A stretch of 64,000 nt of DNA from Hymenobacter sp. UV11 (GTDB lineage: Bacteria > Bacteroidota > Bacteroidia > Cytophagales > Hymenobacteraceae): contig NZ_SRII01000015.1 of the NCBI RefSeq assembly GCF_004684095.1, forward strand, positions 34,881-98,880, given 5' to 3'. Shown here one piece after another: positions 1-7,545 of this stretch (positions are counted from its first letter, which is position 1; each line of letters begins with the position of its first letter). The translations under genes and the position numbers were made by a program. The notes beneath the pieces were generated by a model. That model saw nothing but the letters and a program-made list of their open reading frames with translations. It searched no databases and was not told the DNA's origin.

Positions 1-229
1 GCTTGCCTAGCTTTATTTCATAAGGATTATGACCAGCTGCTACTTGAGCCTTTTCCTCCTTATTTAAATCCTGAGCAAATGGCGAGCTCGGTACCCATTG
101 CAAATAGCGCTTGTGGGCGTAAAACAATGGGTATAACCGCTGCTCAAAAAACTGCCGGGCCGACAGTTCTTCGCCGGTGCGCTGGTGGTAGAGGCCGAGC
201 AAGCGGCGACCGATGTGGCTGGTGTACAT
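1..229 (-). CDS. Cas8-like CRISPR large subunit, partial (N-terminal 76 codons)
   Basis: The frame opens with ATG at 229 and stays open to the window edge, so only the N-terminus is seen. It begins MYTSHIGRRLLGLYHQRTG and continues with FFEQRLYPLFYAHKRYLQW and then VPSSPFAQ. This resembles the N-terminus of Cas8a1/Csx13-type large subunits of the MYXAN subtype, which help recognise the PAM and hold Cascade together. It starts 16 bases after the cas3 stop on the same strand, which fits a continuous cas operon. Seen: open frame and position. Inferred: Cas8 identity, since only a short segment is available and a different cas gene cannot be excluded. Confidence 0.6.
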   Translation of the reverse strand, partial: MYTSHIGRRLLGLYHQRTGEELSARQFFEQRLYPLFYAHKRYLQWVPSSPFAQDLNKEEKAQVAAGHNPYEIKLGK

Positions 230-244
230 AAGCGGGGGCGGGGG

Positions 245-2407
245 CTAGTTTTCCAGAAAAATGTCGTGCTCTTCGAATTGCAGGCCCAATTCGTCGTATT
301 CTTTATTACCGGGCACCACGAAGGGCATCAGGCCCACGTCGAGGCGCTCATAGCTCTTTTTGCGGGCGTACATGCTACGCCAACTCACCGGAATTTCCAA
401 CTGGGTGCGGGCTTCCCAGCGGCCTTCCAGGTAGGCGGTGCGGTCGGCAGCCAGGATGCAGGCCGTCGATTCAATTTCCAGGGTTTCGACCAGCACCGCC
501 CGCTGGTTATTGCAGAGCTCGCGCAGCTTGCAGCGCTCCCCGTCCCAGATAACGTGGGTGCTGATATCCCAGGTGGGCAGGGCCGGGTACACGGCGTCAA
601 TCTTGGTCTGGGCATCGCGCTCGCGCAGCACCTGCCCGCTGTCGGGCAGCTGGGCAAAGCTGGCCTCGATTACCTCCCGGTCGTAGGGAAGGCAGCTCGG
701 ACCGGGCGCCAGCACGTGCACCGGCTTGAGCTTACCGATGGTGTCGGGGGTGCGGCGCCGGTTCACGCGCCCGAAGCGCTGCACCAGCGCATCGAGCGGG
801 GCGGCCTCGGTCAGCATCCGGTCGAAGCTGATGTCAAGGCTCACTTCCACTACCTGCGTCGACACGACGAGGCACGGCCCCGGCACATCGGGGCTATTGA
901 AGTCGTCTTCCAGCCGCCGCTCGCGCTCGGCCCGGTCGCCGCGCTTAAACCGACTGTGTAGCAGCAGCATTTTAACTGCGGGAAACTGCTCGCGCAGTTC
1001 TTTGTAGCGCTCCTGCGCGCCCTGCACGGTATTGCAGATAACCAGGACTTTTTCGCCGGCCGCCATTGCCGCTGCCAGCACAGCCGCCGCCGCCGCGGGC
1101 CAGGCTTTGGGATTATCCGCATCGCGGGCCATTTTGTACACTGCGTGCCGGTCAAAGTCGTCCAGCTCTGCTGCAGGCAGCGCCACTTCGGCCACGGCCG
1201 CCGGGCCGCCCAGCCGGCGCAGCAGCTCTGCATACAGTACCGTGGGCATCGTGGCCGTGCCGATGTGCAGCCGGCAGCCCAGCCGCCGCAGCGCATCCAC
1301 GATTTCCAGGACCATGCTTTGGGCCTGCGCCGAGTAGGTATGCACCTCATCCAGAATGATATCGGCCCCGCGCACGTCCAGCATCACGGCCTCGTAGCCG
1401 GGTGTGCCAAATACTACGGCGGCCAACTGATGGGGCGTGAGCACTTTAGCCGAAGCGCCAACCAGTGATTGCAGTTGCTTCTCCACCACGCCCCGGTTTT
1501 CGACCAACTGCGACGTAGCATGTTGCAGCCGTACGTGGCCGCCGGTTTTGGCGGCCAGTATCCGGCGATACATTGAGTTGATGCTAGCTTGGAAAGGGAG
1601 GGTATAAAACACCCGGCCCCGGCAGCGCCGCAGCAAGTAATCAGTTTTGCCCGCGCCCGTGGGGGCTACTACCAAGCTGTGCGCCTGTGGCTGGTCGGCT
1701 GCCAGCAGCGAGAGCGGGTAGAGCGGGGCCGTCCGGTTGAAATAGCTCAAATCGGGCTTCGCAAACAGGTTATGCAGTTGCCCGGCCGCCTCGTGTTGCA
1801 GTGCCGAGGCGAAGTGGTCAGCCGCTTGCAGCAAGCCCCGCCACTGCGACCAATTCTTGCGCTTGGCCCCGCAATGTGCTACCGCGAATTGCAGGGCTTC
1901 CTCCGCTTCGGCTCGGCTCACGGGGCGCACTGCAAGGTCCAGCTCTAAGGCTTCCAACACGGCCAGCGCCCCCGGCGACCAGTCTTCCCAGCCGGCCAGG
2001 TGGTCGGCCTGCCAGGTGCGGCTGCGGTTGTCCAGGTCTAGAATGCCCTTGGCCAGCATATCTTCCTTTTGCTGCATAGGCTTGTGGTGGGCCACTACCA
2101 TATCAATAACCGCTGGCCAGTCGCCCCGCGGCACCAGCGACAGAAACCCCAGCGACGACAGCTCATGCCGGTGCGTAATCGGGTTGGGGTCGGCCTGGCC
2201 CACTTTCAGCCTCAGCTTGCGCTGAAAGGCAGGATGGGCCTTGCCCAGGTCGTGCAGCGCCGCGCCCAGCCGCGCCAGCCGCGTATCGGAGCCAGTGGCG
2301 CGGGCCACCGCTTCGGCCACGGCCATTACGTGCTGCGTGTGGGCTAGCAGGCTTAATTCGCCACCGTGGCTGGCGCTTTTTGCCAGTAGTTCTGGGTGGG
2401 TGCTCAT
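245..2407 (-). CDS. cas3: CRISPR-associated helicase/endonuclease Cas3 (HD + SF2 helicase)
   Basis: Type I CRISPR effector nuclease-helicase, recruited by Cascade to unwind and degrade target DNA. The N-terminal third (about residues 15-200) is an HD nuclease domain: HDLGK, a later HRHE, AHHKP and an ADHF motif supply metal ligands. The helicase part has Walker A APTGAGKT near residue 250, the DEVH box, TATMP as motif III, and motifs V/VI STQVVEVSLDISFD and VQRFGRVNRR. At 720 residues it is a normal full-length fused Cas3. Its start overlaps the end of cas5 by four bases (ATGA), and the cas8-like gene follows after 16 bases, so the genes are probably co-transcribed and translationally coupled. 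Confidence 0.95.
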   Translation of the reverse strand: MSTHPELLAKSASHGGELSLLAHTQHVMAVAEAVARATGSDTRLARLGAALHDLGKAHPAFQRKLRLKVGQADPNPITHRHELSSLGFLSLVPRGDWPAVIDMVVAHHKPMQQKEDMLAKGILDLDNRSRTWQADHLAGWEDWSPGALAVLEALELDLAVRPVSRAEAEEALQFAVAHCGAKRKNWSQWRGLLQAADHFASALQHEAAGQLHNLFAKPDLSYFNRTAPLYPLSLLAADQPQAHSLVVAPTGAGKTDYLLRRCRGRVFYTLPFQASINSMYRRILAAKTGGHVRLQHATSQLVENRGVVEKQLQSLVGASAKVLTPHQLAAVVFGTPGYEAVMLDVRGADIILDEVHTYSAQAQSMVLEIVDALRRLGCRLHIGTATMPTVLYAELLRRLGGPAAVAEVALPAAELDDFDRHAVYKMARDADNPKAWPAAAAAVLAAAMAAGEKVLVICNTVQGAQERYKELREQFPAVKMLLLHSRFKRGDRAERERRLEDDFNSPDVPGPCLVVSTQVVEVSLDISFDRMLTEAAPLDALVQRFGRVNRRRTPDTIGKLKPVHVLAPGPSCLPYDREVIEASFAQLPDSGQVLRERDAQTKIDAVYPALPTWDISTHVIWDGERCKLRELCNNQRAVLVETLEIESTACILAADRTAYLEGRWEARTQLEIPVSWRSMYARKKSYERLDVGLMPFVVPGNKEYDELGLQFEEHDIFLEN

Positions 2408-2970
2408 GCTGACAATCCCACCGGGCGAATAGGGTTACCCACAATTTCCAACCGTCCGTGCATGGGCGCACCCGCTTCAAAACGGTTGAAGCCGACCAAA
2501 AACGACCCTGGCTCGGTGGCCGCCGTCGGCCGCAGCTCAAACCCCGGCAGCGCGTCAAAATCGGCTTCGCTAAGTGTCATTTGGGCCACAGGCAACACAA
2601 TGTCCTCGTTGCGACACAGACATAGGTGCTGGCTGGCCGCTACGTCGGCCGCCGCCGCAGTAGCGAAGGCCAGATGCAGCTCAGGAGCTAACAGCACACC
2701 GCGAACCAGAATAGCGCGGGGCCGGCTCATAATGCCTTTCTTCTTTTCGTGCGTCCACCCACGTGGCTGCGTCTGCTCCTGTTGCATGCTCAACCCCGTG
2801 TAAGTCAGCTTATGCCGCAGTATCTGCGCTACCCCCAGTTTCTGTCGCATCCCTTCCATAACGGAGGGCGTGAGGAACTGCTGCGAGTAGGTTTCCCCGT
2901 CGCGAACAGCTGTCCACGGCTTGAGGTAGCCGAAGGGGCCGGTATAAGTGACAACGTGAAAATCAGCCAT
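2404..2970 (-). CDS. cas5: CRISPR-associated protein Cas5, MYXAN/DevS-like
   Basis: RAMP-fold Cascade subunit that caps the 5-prime handle of the crRNA. The opening FHVVTYTGPFGYLKPW and the following ETYSQQFLTPSVMEGM are typical of Cas5/DevS of the MYXAN subtype; length 188 residues is short but usual for that group. It lies immediately upstream of, and overlaps, cas3. The upstream 300 bases carry no cas7; cas7 may lie beyond the left edge after the cas8-like gene. Subtype assignment is by recalled sequence similarity and by the cas6-cas5-cas3-cas8 order, so the Cas5 identity is firmer than the subtype. Confidence 0.8.
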   Translation of the reverse strand: MADFHVVTYTGPFGYLKPWTAVRDGETYSQQFLTPSVMEGMRQKLGVAQILRHKLTYTGLSMQQEQTQPRGWTHEKKKGIMSRPRAILVRGVLLAPELHLAFATAAAADVAASQHLCLCRNEDIVLPVAQMTLSEADFDALPGFELRPTAATEPGSFLVGFNRFEAGAPMHGRLEIVGNPIRPVGLSA

Positions 2971-3055
2971 ATCCTTAATTTATTCAGTTGTTTTTCAATA
3001 TCTTTGCCACATAGCGACGACGAAACGCTCACTGTTCACGACGTTGCTATTGCCG

Positions 3056-3226
3056 ATGAATTCCAAGTCCAAGAACTTTACTGCGGCCGGACCGCAGGCT
3101 GAGTCGCCGGTTACTTTTGGCCTCACCCGTAAGGAGGCTTAGGACTAGCTTATCGCTACCCGCCGGCCAGTGAGCAAAGAGGAAGTGTCGCAACGCATGA
3201 GAGAGAACGCAGCCAAAAAGCAGTGA
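3056..3226 (+). pseudogene. Decayed small ORF with two in-frame amber codons
   Basis: In the 312-base gap between cas5 and cas6, a plus-strand reading frame starts at ATG 3056 and would encode 57 codons ending KKQ at TGA 3224. It reads MNSKSKNFTAAGPQAESPVT, then FGLTRKEA, TAG, GAC, TAG, then LIATRRPVSKEEVSQRMREN. Both halves look protein-like (charged, amphipathic) and stay in one frame across the two close stops. It resembles small hypothetical proteins common in this phylum, but no family is assigned. Reading through the stops is not supported by anything visible, so a dead gene is the simplest view. Confidence 0.35.
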
Positions 3227-3282
3227 GTATTTCAATCTGAAGTTCTGAAAATGTCGCCCGTCGCGGCTTTTTCAGAACTACG

Positions 3283-3951
3283 CTACACCAGCGCCCCGCA
3301 CCCAATGCCCGTCGAGTGGCCTACCCCCACTTCCCAGGCAAACTGAATCTGTTCGGCGCTGCCGCTCACCAGCACCGGGCAGATGCTGCCGCGGCACTGC
3401 ACCTGCTTGTAGCGGAAGAGTTTGCTTTTGGCCGAAGCAATAAACGCTGGGTCGAAGCGCACGGCGGCCCCGGCATCAGCCAGCCCAGCCTGGCGGAGCT
3501 TGTGGCGCAGGGTGACGGTGAGCAGCTCGTCGGCCAGCTCGTGACCGGGCAGCAGGTGGTCAGCGGGCTTGCCTTTTTCTACTTCGTGCTGGATGAACAC
3601 GGGGCTGGCCACACGGAAGGGCTGCTCGCCGGCGGCAAACTCGGGGGCTCGTTGCAGGCGCACGTCACGCACCGTTAGCCCCAGGTCTAGAATTGGGGCC
3701 CGCACCACGCCACCTACCAATTCGTGAATCAGCGCTTCATCAGGGGCAGAAATAAACCAACTGGCTCCTTCCGCGAAGCGGATGCCATTACGCCCGGCCC
3801 GGCCGCCATGCAGCCAGCCATACGAATAAAGCGACAAGCCCGCGTGTAAGGCTTCATTGTGCCCTGCCCAGCGATGAAAAGCGCTTTTCAATGCAGGCAA
3901 ATAGTCAAAAGGAACCGCCTGAGGGGCGTCGAGATACAGGTGCAGTCGCAA
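3283..3951 (-). CDS. cas6: CRISPR RNA endonuclease Cas6, MYXAN-like
   Basis: Processes pre-crRNA at the repeat stem-loops. The protein is 222 residues, begins MRLHLYLDA and ends with a glycine-rich loop (VGHSTGIGCGALV), the hallmark C-terminal G-loop of RAMP nucleases. A histidine-rich stretch near residues 27-37 (FHRWAGHNEALH) could hold the catalytic His. The reading frame starts with TTG at 3951: no ATG occurs between it and an in-frame TAG just upstream, and the encoded MRLHLYL fits the usual Cas6 N-terminus. It is separated from cas5 by about 310 bases, so it may have its own promoter. No CRISPR repeats are visible nearby. Confidence 0.75.
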   Translation of the reverse strand: MRLHLYLDAPQAVPFDYLPALKSAFHRWAGHNEALHAGLSLYSYGWLHGGRAGRNGIRFAEGASWFISAPDEALIHELVGGVVRAPILDLGLTVRDVRLQRAPEFAAGEQPFRVASPVFIQHEVEKGKPADHLLPGHELADELLTVTLRHKLRQAGLADAGAAVRFDPAFIASAKSKLFRYKQVQCRGSICPVLVSGSAEQIQFAWEVGVGHSTGIGCGALV

Positions 3952-4202
3952 GGCAGGCAGCTAAATACAATAGGAAATCAAACGAGGCGCTTTGCCAATT
4001 ATGTTAGCGCAAGGTAGCAGCTAATTCTTTAGATTTCCTATGAGTAGGCCGTAAAATATGTTGCCTCAGCTTCAAACGATGTCAATTGACCAGTATTTAG
4101 CCTGACGTAGCTGCTAGTGCTGGCTAACTCGGAGGAGAGGGTGGGGCTCAGGGGCGTTTCACCTGACAATCCCTAGTGGAGTTCCTTTTCCTTCGGCTGT
4201 TC

Positions 4203-4241
4203 GCCCCCAATGCTCGCACTGCTGGTGCGAGCATTGGGGGC
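4203..4241. repeat. Perfect 17-bp inverted repeat, 5-nt loop
   Basis: GCCCCCAATGCTCGCAC at 4203-4219 is matched exactly by its reverse complement at 4225-4241 around the loop TGCTG. The stem is GC-rich and would form a strong hairpin in DNA or RNA. It sits in the gene-free stretch between cas6 and the AbiE genes, 48 bases before the larger inverted-repeat element at 4289. No T-tract follows on either strand, so a simple intrinsic terminator is doubtful. Confidence 0.8.
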
Positions 4242-4288
4242 AGCTTCCGGGTGACCATTCTGAAGAAAAATCAGTTGTTCCTGGTTCA

Positions 4289-4536
4289 GGGGTTCTCGTT
4301 ACAACGGGGCGTAAAATTACGGTAAGCTCCAAAACGTTGGCTGTCAACGCAATTTGCGGCCATCTCATTAAACGCTCGTTTTACGAGGCGGGCGAACACC
4401 CGCTAAAAACTAGCCTTTGTTACCCGGTTACGTGCCTTTTATAACCGTCTCACGAATCAATGTGTCACTCTGCAGCTGCCTCGTGAAATAATGGGACCCT
4501 TACCGTAATTTCTCGCCCCGTTGTAACGAGAACCCC
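4289..4536. repeat. MITE-like element with 38-bp near-perfect terminal inverted repeats
   Basis: Bases 4289-4326 (starting GGGGTTCTCGTTACAACGGG) and 4499-4536 are inverted copies of each other, 36 of 38 bases matching; the only differences are near base 4312. The 172-base interior encodes no convincing protein. Long terminal repeats round a short non-coding core are the structure of a miniature inverted-repeat transposable element. No clear target-site duplication is seen at the immediate flanks. Together with the hairpin at 4203 this fills the 676-base gap between cas6 and the AbiEii gene; nothing else is seen in it. Confidence 0.6.
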
Positions 4537-4627
4537 GTTCAGCCCACTGGTACTTCTAAACGGAGGATGCGCTAGCCTCCTATCTCCGGACGCAGGCTGG
4601 TCAAAACACGCTGACGGCGCCGCACGA

Positions 4628-5602
4628 TTAGTTGTCAAACGCCTCTAAGCGCGTGGCAATCCGCTGCATCGTTTCTACAATGAGGGGAAATGCGGGCGCG
4701 GGCGAATGAAGCAGCCCCGGTAGGTCCCGCTCATAAGCTTGGCGCGCCTGCTGCAGATTAGCGGCCGCGTCGCGATAGGCCCAGCAGGTGCTCAGCGGCA
4801 ACGTCTTCCATTCCCTGGTCGGCCCTTTCACCCCCGCCAGCGCGTCGTCGGCCTGCACCGCCCGCAATAGCGTAAATAACTCATCATTTTCTAACAGGGC
4901 TGCTACCTCAGGGTGCGCTACCAAGTGGTGCAGGTCATAGAGGTGACGCACCTTGCTCGCTACCTCCACCGCGGGGTCCGGCTGGTAAGAGGCGCGCACG
5001 AGGGCCATAATTTTTTCGGCAAAGGTTCGCCCCACGCTAAGAATATTAAAGTCAAAGGGTTGTAACCCAAATTCTGCTACTTCCCCTCCCAATCCCTGCT
5101 GCGCAAATACTTCGCCGATATAGGAGACGAGTGGCAGCCGCACCACGGGGTGCGGCTGCCCAAAGGCCGTAATTTCCAGTAGAATATCCTCCGTCACATC
5201 CGCTGTGGTTTGCTTAAACAGCTGGGGGTAGCGATGATGCACGCGCCGAATCTGGCCCCGCTTACCAGTGCCGGGTACCTCCGGCAGGGCCTGCGCCGTG
5301 CCCCCGGCGACCGCTGCCTGATGCACGTCGCGGAGCAGGCTTTTAACCGCCGAGGGCGTACGGCCAGCTAACAGCACGGCCAGGTCGACGTCCTCCGAAA
5401 AGCGGTCCACCAGGCGGTACGCCTTGGAAAGCGAGGTGCCCCCCTTGAACACGACCTGCGAGGCGAGGGCGGAATCGGCCAGATTGCGCAACACCCAGGT
5501 GACCCAATAGTCTTTTTCAATCAGGCTCTGGCTAAGTCCCCGCGCCGTGGCGGTGAGCAGGATGGCGCTCCGAAACAGGTCCGGGGTGCCGTGTAAGGTC
5601 AT
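4628..5602 (-). CDS. AbiEii-family nucleotidyltransferase toxin
   Basis: Toxin of a type IV (AbiE) toxin-antitoxin system, known for phage abortive infection. Near residues 55-75 the nucleotidyltransferase signature is intact: FKGGTSLSKAY followed by FSEDVDLAVLL, giving the GGTSL motif and the ExD acidic pair. Further on, EKIMALVRASY and KVRHLYDLHHL match the conserved basic and D-containing motifs III/IV of AbiEii. The full length of about 324 residues is normal. The ATG at 5602 is chosen because it overlaps the TGA of the upstream antitoxin gene (ATGA); a GTG four codons earlier (5614) is the alternative. Family known; phage target and activity inferred. Confidence 0.88.
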   Translation of the reverse strand: MTLHGTPDLFRSAILLTATARGLSQSLIEKDYWVTWVLRNLADSALASQVVFKGGTSLSKAYRLVDRFSEDVDLAVLLAGRTPSAVKSLLRDVHQAAVAGGTAQALPEVPGTGKRGQIRRVHHRYPQLFKQTTADVTEDILLEITAFGQPHPVVRLPLVSYIGEVFAQQGLGGEVAEFGLQPFDFNILSVGRTFAEKIMALVRASYQPDPAVEVASKVRHLYDLHHLVAHPEVAALLENDELFTLLRAVQADDALAGVKGPTREWKTLPLSTCWAYRDAAANLQQARQAYERDLPGLLHSPAPAFPLIVETMQRIATRLEAFDN

Positions 5603-6342
5603 CGGATTCGCCACTGGTCACGATTAGGTAAGGCCGCGGCCGATAAGCCGAGGCGGTAACTGGTTAAGGGATTGAGCGACTCCTGTAGCCGCCGGGATAA
5701 TGGCAGTTCCTCCAACTGTTCCAGCAACGCGCCGAGCAGGGCCCGCGTACCCGGACTGTACGTCAGCGCGAGCTGCACCAACTGTGCCTTGTCAGCGGCA
5801 ACCAAGGCCTGGATGCGGGCGCGCAGGAGCCCGACTACTTTGGCTGGCATCGTCGCGGGTATGCGCTTGATGCGTCGCAGCGCGTCGAGCAACTGGCGCA
5901 TTTCCACCTCCTCCCCATCGGCCGCCCCCACGTTGCGCACGTAGCGCAAGCGTAGGGTGCCGAGCTGCCGTGGGGGCTTCGGCCAGGGCGTGGCAATTTC
6001 GATAACCCGCGGTACCTGCGTCGTCAGGCCCAGCCGATTGAACGCCACCGCCCCGGTTGGGTACTCCAGCCGGCCGGTAGCATCGCGCTGCAGAACGGAG
6101 GCCAGAAGTTGTTGCTCCGAGGCAGGTACGGGGCCAAAACGACTTTGGGGCACCACCCGATACCGTCCCTTCGCTACCCGCTGAACTTGGTCAGTTTTGG
6201 TTAGGCGATTCAGGGCCGAAGCAACCGCTAACGGCGTCAAGCCTAATGCTTCCAGTTCCGCCACGCGGACGACTTGGCCAGGCGTCTGCTTCAGACGCTG
6301 CAACACCTGCTGCTGCGTTGGGGAAGTCCGAAAGCGTGCCAT
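5599..6342 (-). CDS. AbiEi-like antitoxin / transcriptional repressor
   Basis: Partner of the downstream AbiEii toxin. The protein starts MARFRTSPTQQQVLQRL, with a winged-helix region in the first 70 residues (QVVRVAELEALGLTPLAVAS, then KGRYRV), followed by a domain with the LEYPTGAVAFNRLGL and PATMPAKVVGLLRARI stretches typical of DUF6088/AbiEi-type antitoxins. Start chosen at ATG 6342, since the 48 upstream codons run through the palindromic operator and look non-coding. It overlaps the toxin gene by four bases. AbiEi proteins are known to bind inverted repeats in their own promoter, and a perfect palindrome lies 41 bases upstream. Confidence 0.85.
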   Translation of the reverse strand: MARFRTSPTQQQVLQRLKQTPGQVVRVAELEALGLTPLAVASALNRLTKTDQVQRVAKGRYRVVPQSRFGPVPASEQQLLASVLQRDATGRLEYPTGAVAFNRLGLTTQVPRVIEIATPWPKPPRQLGTLRLRYVRNVGAADGEEVEMRQLLDALRRIKRIPATMPAKVVGLLRARIQALVAADKAQLVQLALTYSPGTRALLGALLEQLEELPLSRRLQESLNPLTSYRLGLSAAALPNRDQWRIR

Positions 6343-6382
6343 AGTAGAAGCGATAAGTAATTCGCAAAGATAAGCCAAGCTA

Positions 6383-6424
6383 GTTAAACGCAAAGTTTTT
6401 AAGCTTAAAAACTTTGCGTTTAAC
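6383..6424. promoter_or_regulatory. 42-bp perfect palindrome, probable AbiEi operator
   Basis: The half-site GTTAAACGCAAAGTTTTTAAG (6383-6403) is followed directly by its exact reverse complement (6404-6424), centred on AAGCTT. It is AT-rich inside and lies 41-82 bases upstream of the antitoxin start. AbiE loci are known to be autorepressed through inverted repeats bound by AbiEi, so this is the obvious operator. The rest of the gap up to the resolvase gene (6425-6665) shows no other feature. Confidence 0.75.
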
Positions 6425-6665
6425 TCCGATAGAAGCAGGTGCCTCCAGTTGCCCGTCATCAGGTTGGTGGCTGCTAAAGGGCTCACGATGGGCTCAGTCA
6501 GAAGTTTCTTAACAGCATAAAAGCGCGTTTGTAGTCCGTAAGTAGAGTTTTTTGTTGCTTACGGCTAGGCTATGAAGGGTTCACTATGGGCTCAACACGA
6601 CTAGTAAGAAGCTAAAAGCTCTGCTAAGCAGCGTGGTAAGCACGAGTGAGGTAAAATCGTCTTTG

Positions 6666-7256
6666 TCAATCTTTGGGTAGGACATATTTGGCTACAGTGC
6701 TGGCTGATAGACCGAGTCTTTTACTGATGGCATAATTGGAAAGCCCACACCTCTTTAGTTCACGTATTTGCTCGACAACGATAGCACTTTTTGCGGGCGG
6801 GCCTATTTGTGCACCCTCTGCCCTACGCCGAGCCATCCCGGCCTTCGTACGCTCACTTAGGCGCACGCGCTCCTGTTTAGCCAGCGTAGCTAGAATGGAG
6901 ATAATAGCTTCTTGAAAGAGCCCGACCGAATCCAGATACTGCTCCGTGAGTGACTTGTAGCCCACTCCCCAGCCTTGCAGTTGATTCAAATACTGTAGGG
7001 TGGGCAATGCTCCCTCCCGGCTGAAGCGGTCCAAGCTCCAGAACAGCACCATATCAAAACGCCGCAGGTGGGCATCGGCAAACAGGGCCTGAAACTCGGA
7101 GCGCTTGCCCGTCCCGCCCGACTCCTGTTCCACGTATACTTTGTAGACAGTATAGCCGTGGGCCTGGGCAAAGCGCCGCAGTTCGGGCAGCTGGTTTTCG
7201 GTGCTTTGACCTTTATCCTTGGTCGAGACACGAGCGTAGAGGGCGACTATTGTCAT
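6666..7256 (-). CDS. Serine recombinase / resolvase family protein
   Basis: Small serine recombinase acting by a serine-linked strand exchange, as in Tn3 resolvases and DNA invertases. The start MTIVALYARVSTKDKGQSTE carries the catalytic serine in YARVST; arginines follow in LFWSLDRFSREG, the second signature. The C-terminal 45 residues contain a helix-turn-helix (LSNYAISKRLGLSASTVAKY). At about 197 residues it is full length. ATG 7256 gives the canonical N-terminus; an upstream ATG at 7274 is possible. No transposase is adjacent, so it may serve plasmid multimer resolution or be a leftover of a mobile element. TCCAATAAGGG repeats lie just upstream. Confidence 0.9.
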   Translation of the reverse strand: MTIVALYARVSTKDKGQSTENQLPELRRFAQAHGYTVYKVYVEQESGGTGKRSEFQALFADAHLRRFDMVLFWSLDRFSREGALPTLQYLNQLQGWGVGYKSLTEQYLDSVGLFQEAIISILATLAKQERVRLSERTKAGMARRRAEGAQIGPPAKSAIVVEQIRELKRCGLSNYAISKRLGLSASTVAKYVLPKD

Positions 7257-7354
7257 GCCCTGAAGGTACTCCAATAAGGGTCAGCGAGAAACGCCTGAAA
7301 AAAGTGCCTCCACACGCCGGAATCGCCCTTAATAAAACCATCCAATAAGGGCCC

Positions 7355-7503
7355 GTGGCTGTTGCAGAACGCGCTAGGCAACTCAAAAACATCTGGACTA
7401 GCTCCTAAGTAGAAGTAAAAGGCTCGTTTGATAGCCTTACCAGCTTAGTTCAGCCCGGAGAACCGTTGCTCAGAGGAGGTCGGCCGAGTTCTGCAACAGC
7501 CAC
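7355..7503. repeat. 16-bp inverted repeats bounding a 149-bp non-coding segment
   Basis: GTGGCTGTTGCAGAAC at 7355-7370 recurs inverted and exact at 7488-7503. GGCTGTTGCAGAA-type ends are found on several insertion sequence families. The 117-base interior has no coding capacity, so this may be an internally deleted insertion sequence or MITE sitting between the resolvase and the ECF sigma gene. No direct flanking duplication is recognised. Confidence 0.5.
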
Positions 7504-7508
7504 TACCC

Positions 7509-7541
7509 TTGCAACATCATTCTGACTGGCCGGTCTCATGC
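7509..7541 (+). promoter_or_regulatory. Putative ECF-type promoter motif, copy 1
   Basis: The 33-base block TTGCAAC, 11 variable bases, TGGCCGGTCTCATGC is repeated with the same spacing at 8602. TGCAAC and CGGTC separated by 15 bases resemble the -35 AAC and -10 CGTC elements of ECF promoters, which would give autoregulation by the sigma factor encoded next. The putative -10 lies only about 10 bases before the ATG at 7546, implying a leaderless or nearly leaderless transcript. Confidence 0.5.
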
Positions 7542-7545
7542 CTTG

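Noticed and set aside
245..961. 258-codon plus-strand frame opposite cas3
   Set aside because: It is antisense to the clear helicase coding sequence and has no domain of its own.
3056..3226. Amber-recoded (pyrrolysine or readthrough) gene
   Set aside because: Two stops so close, no recoding element and no tRNA or synthetase genes in view; pseudogene is simpler.
4159..4368. 69-codon minus-strand frame
   Set aside because: It runs through the 17-bp hairpin and one arm of the MITE-like element and has no protein-like features.
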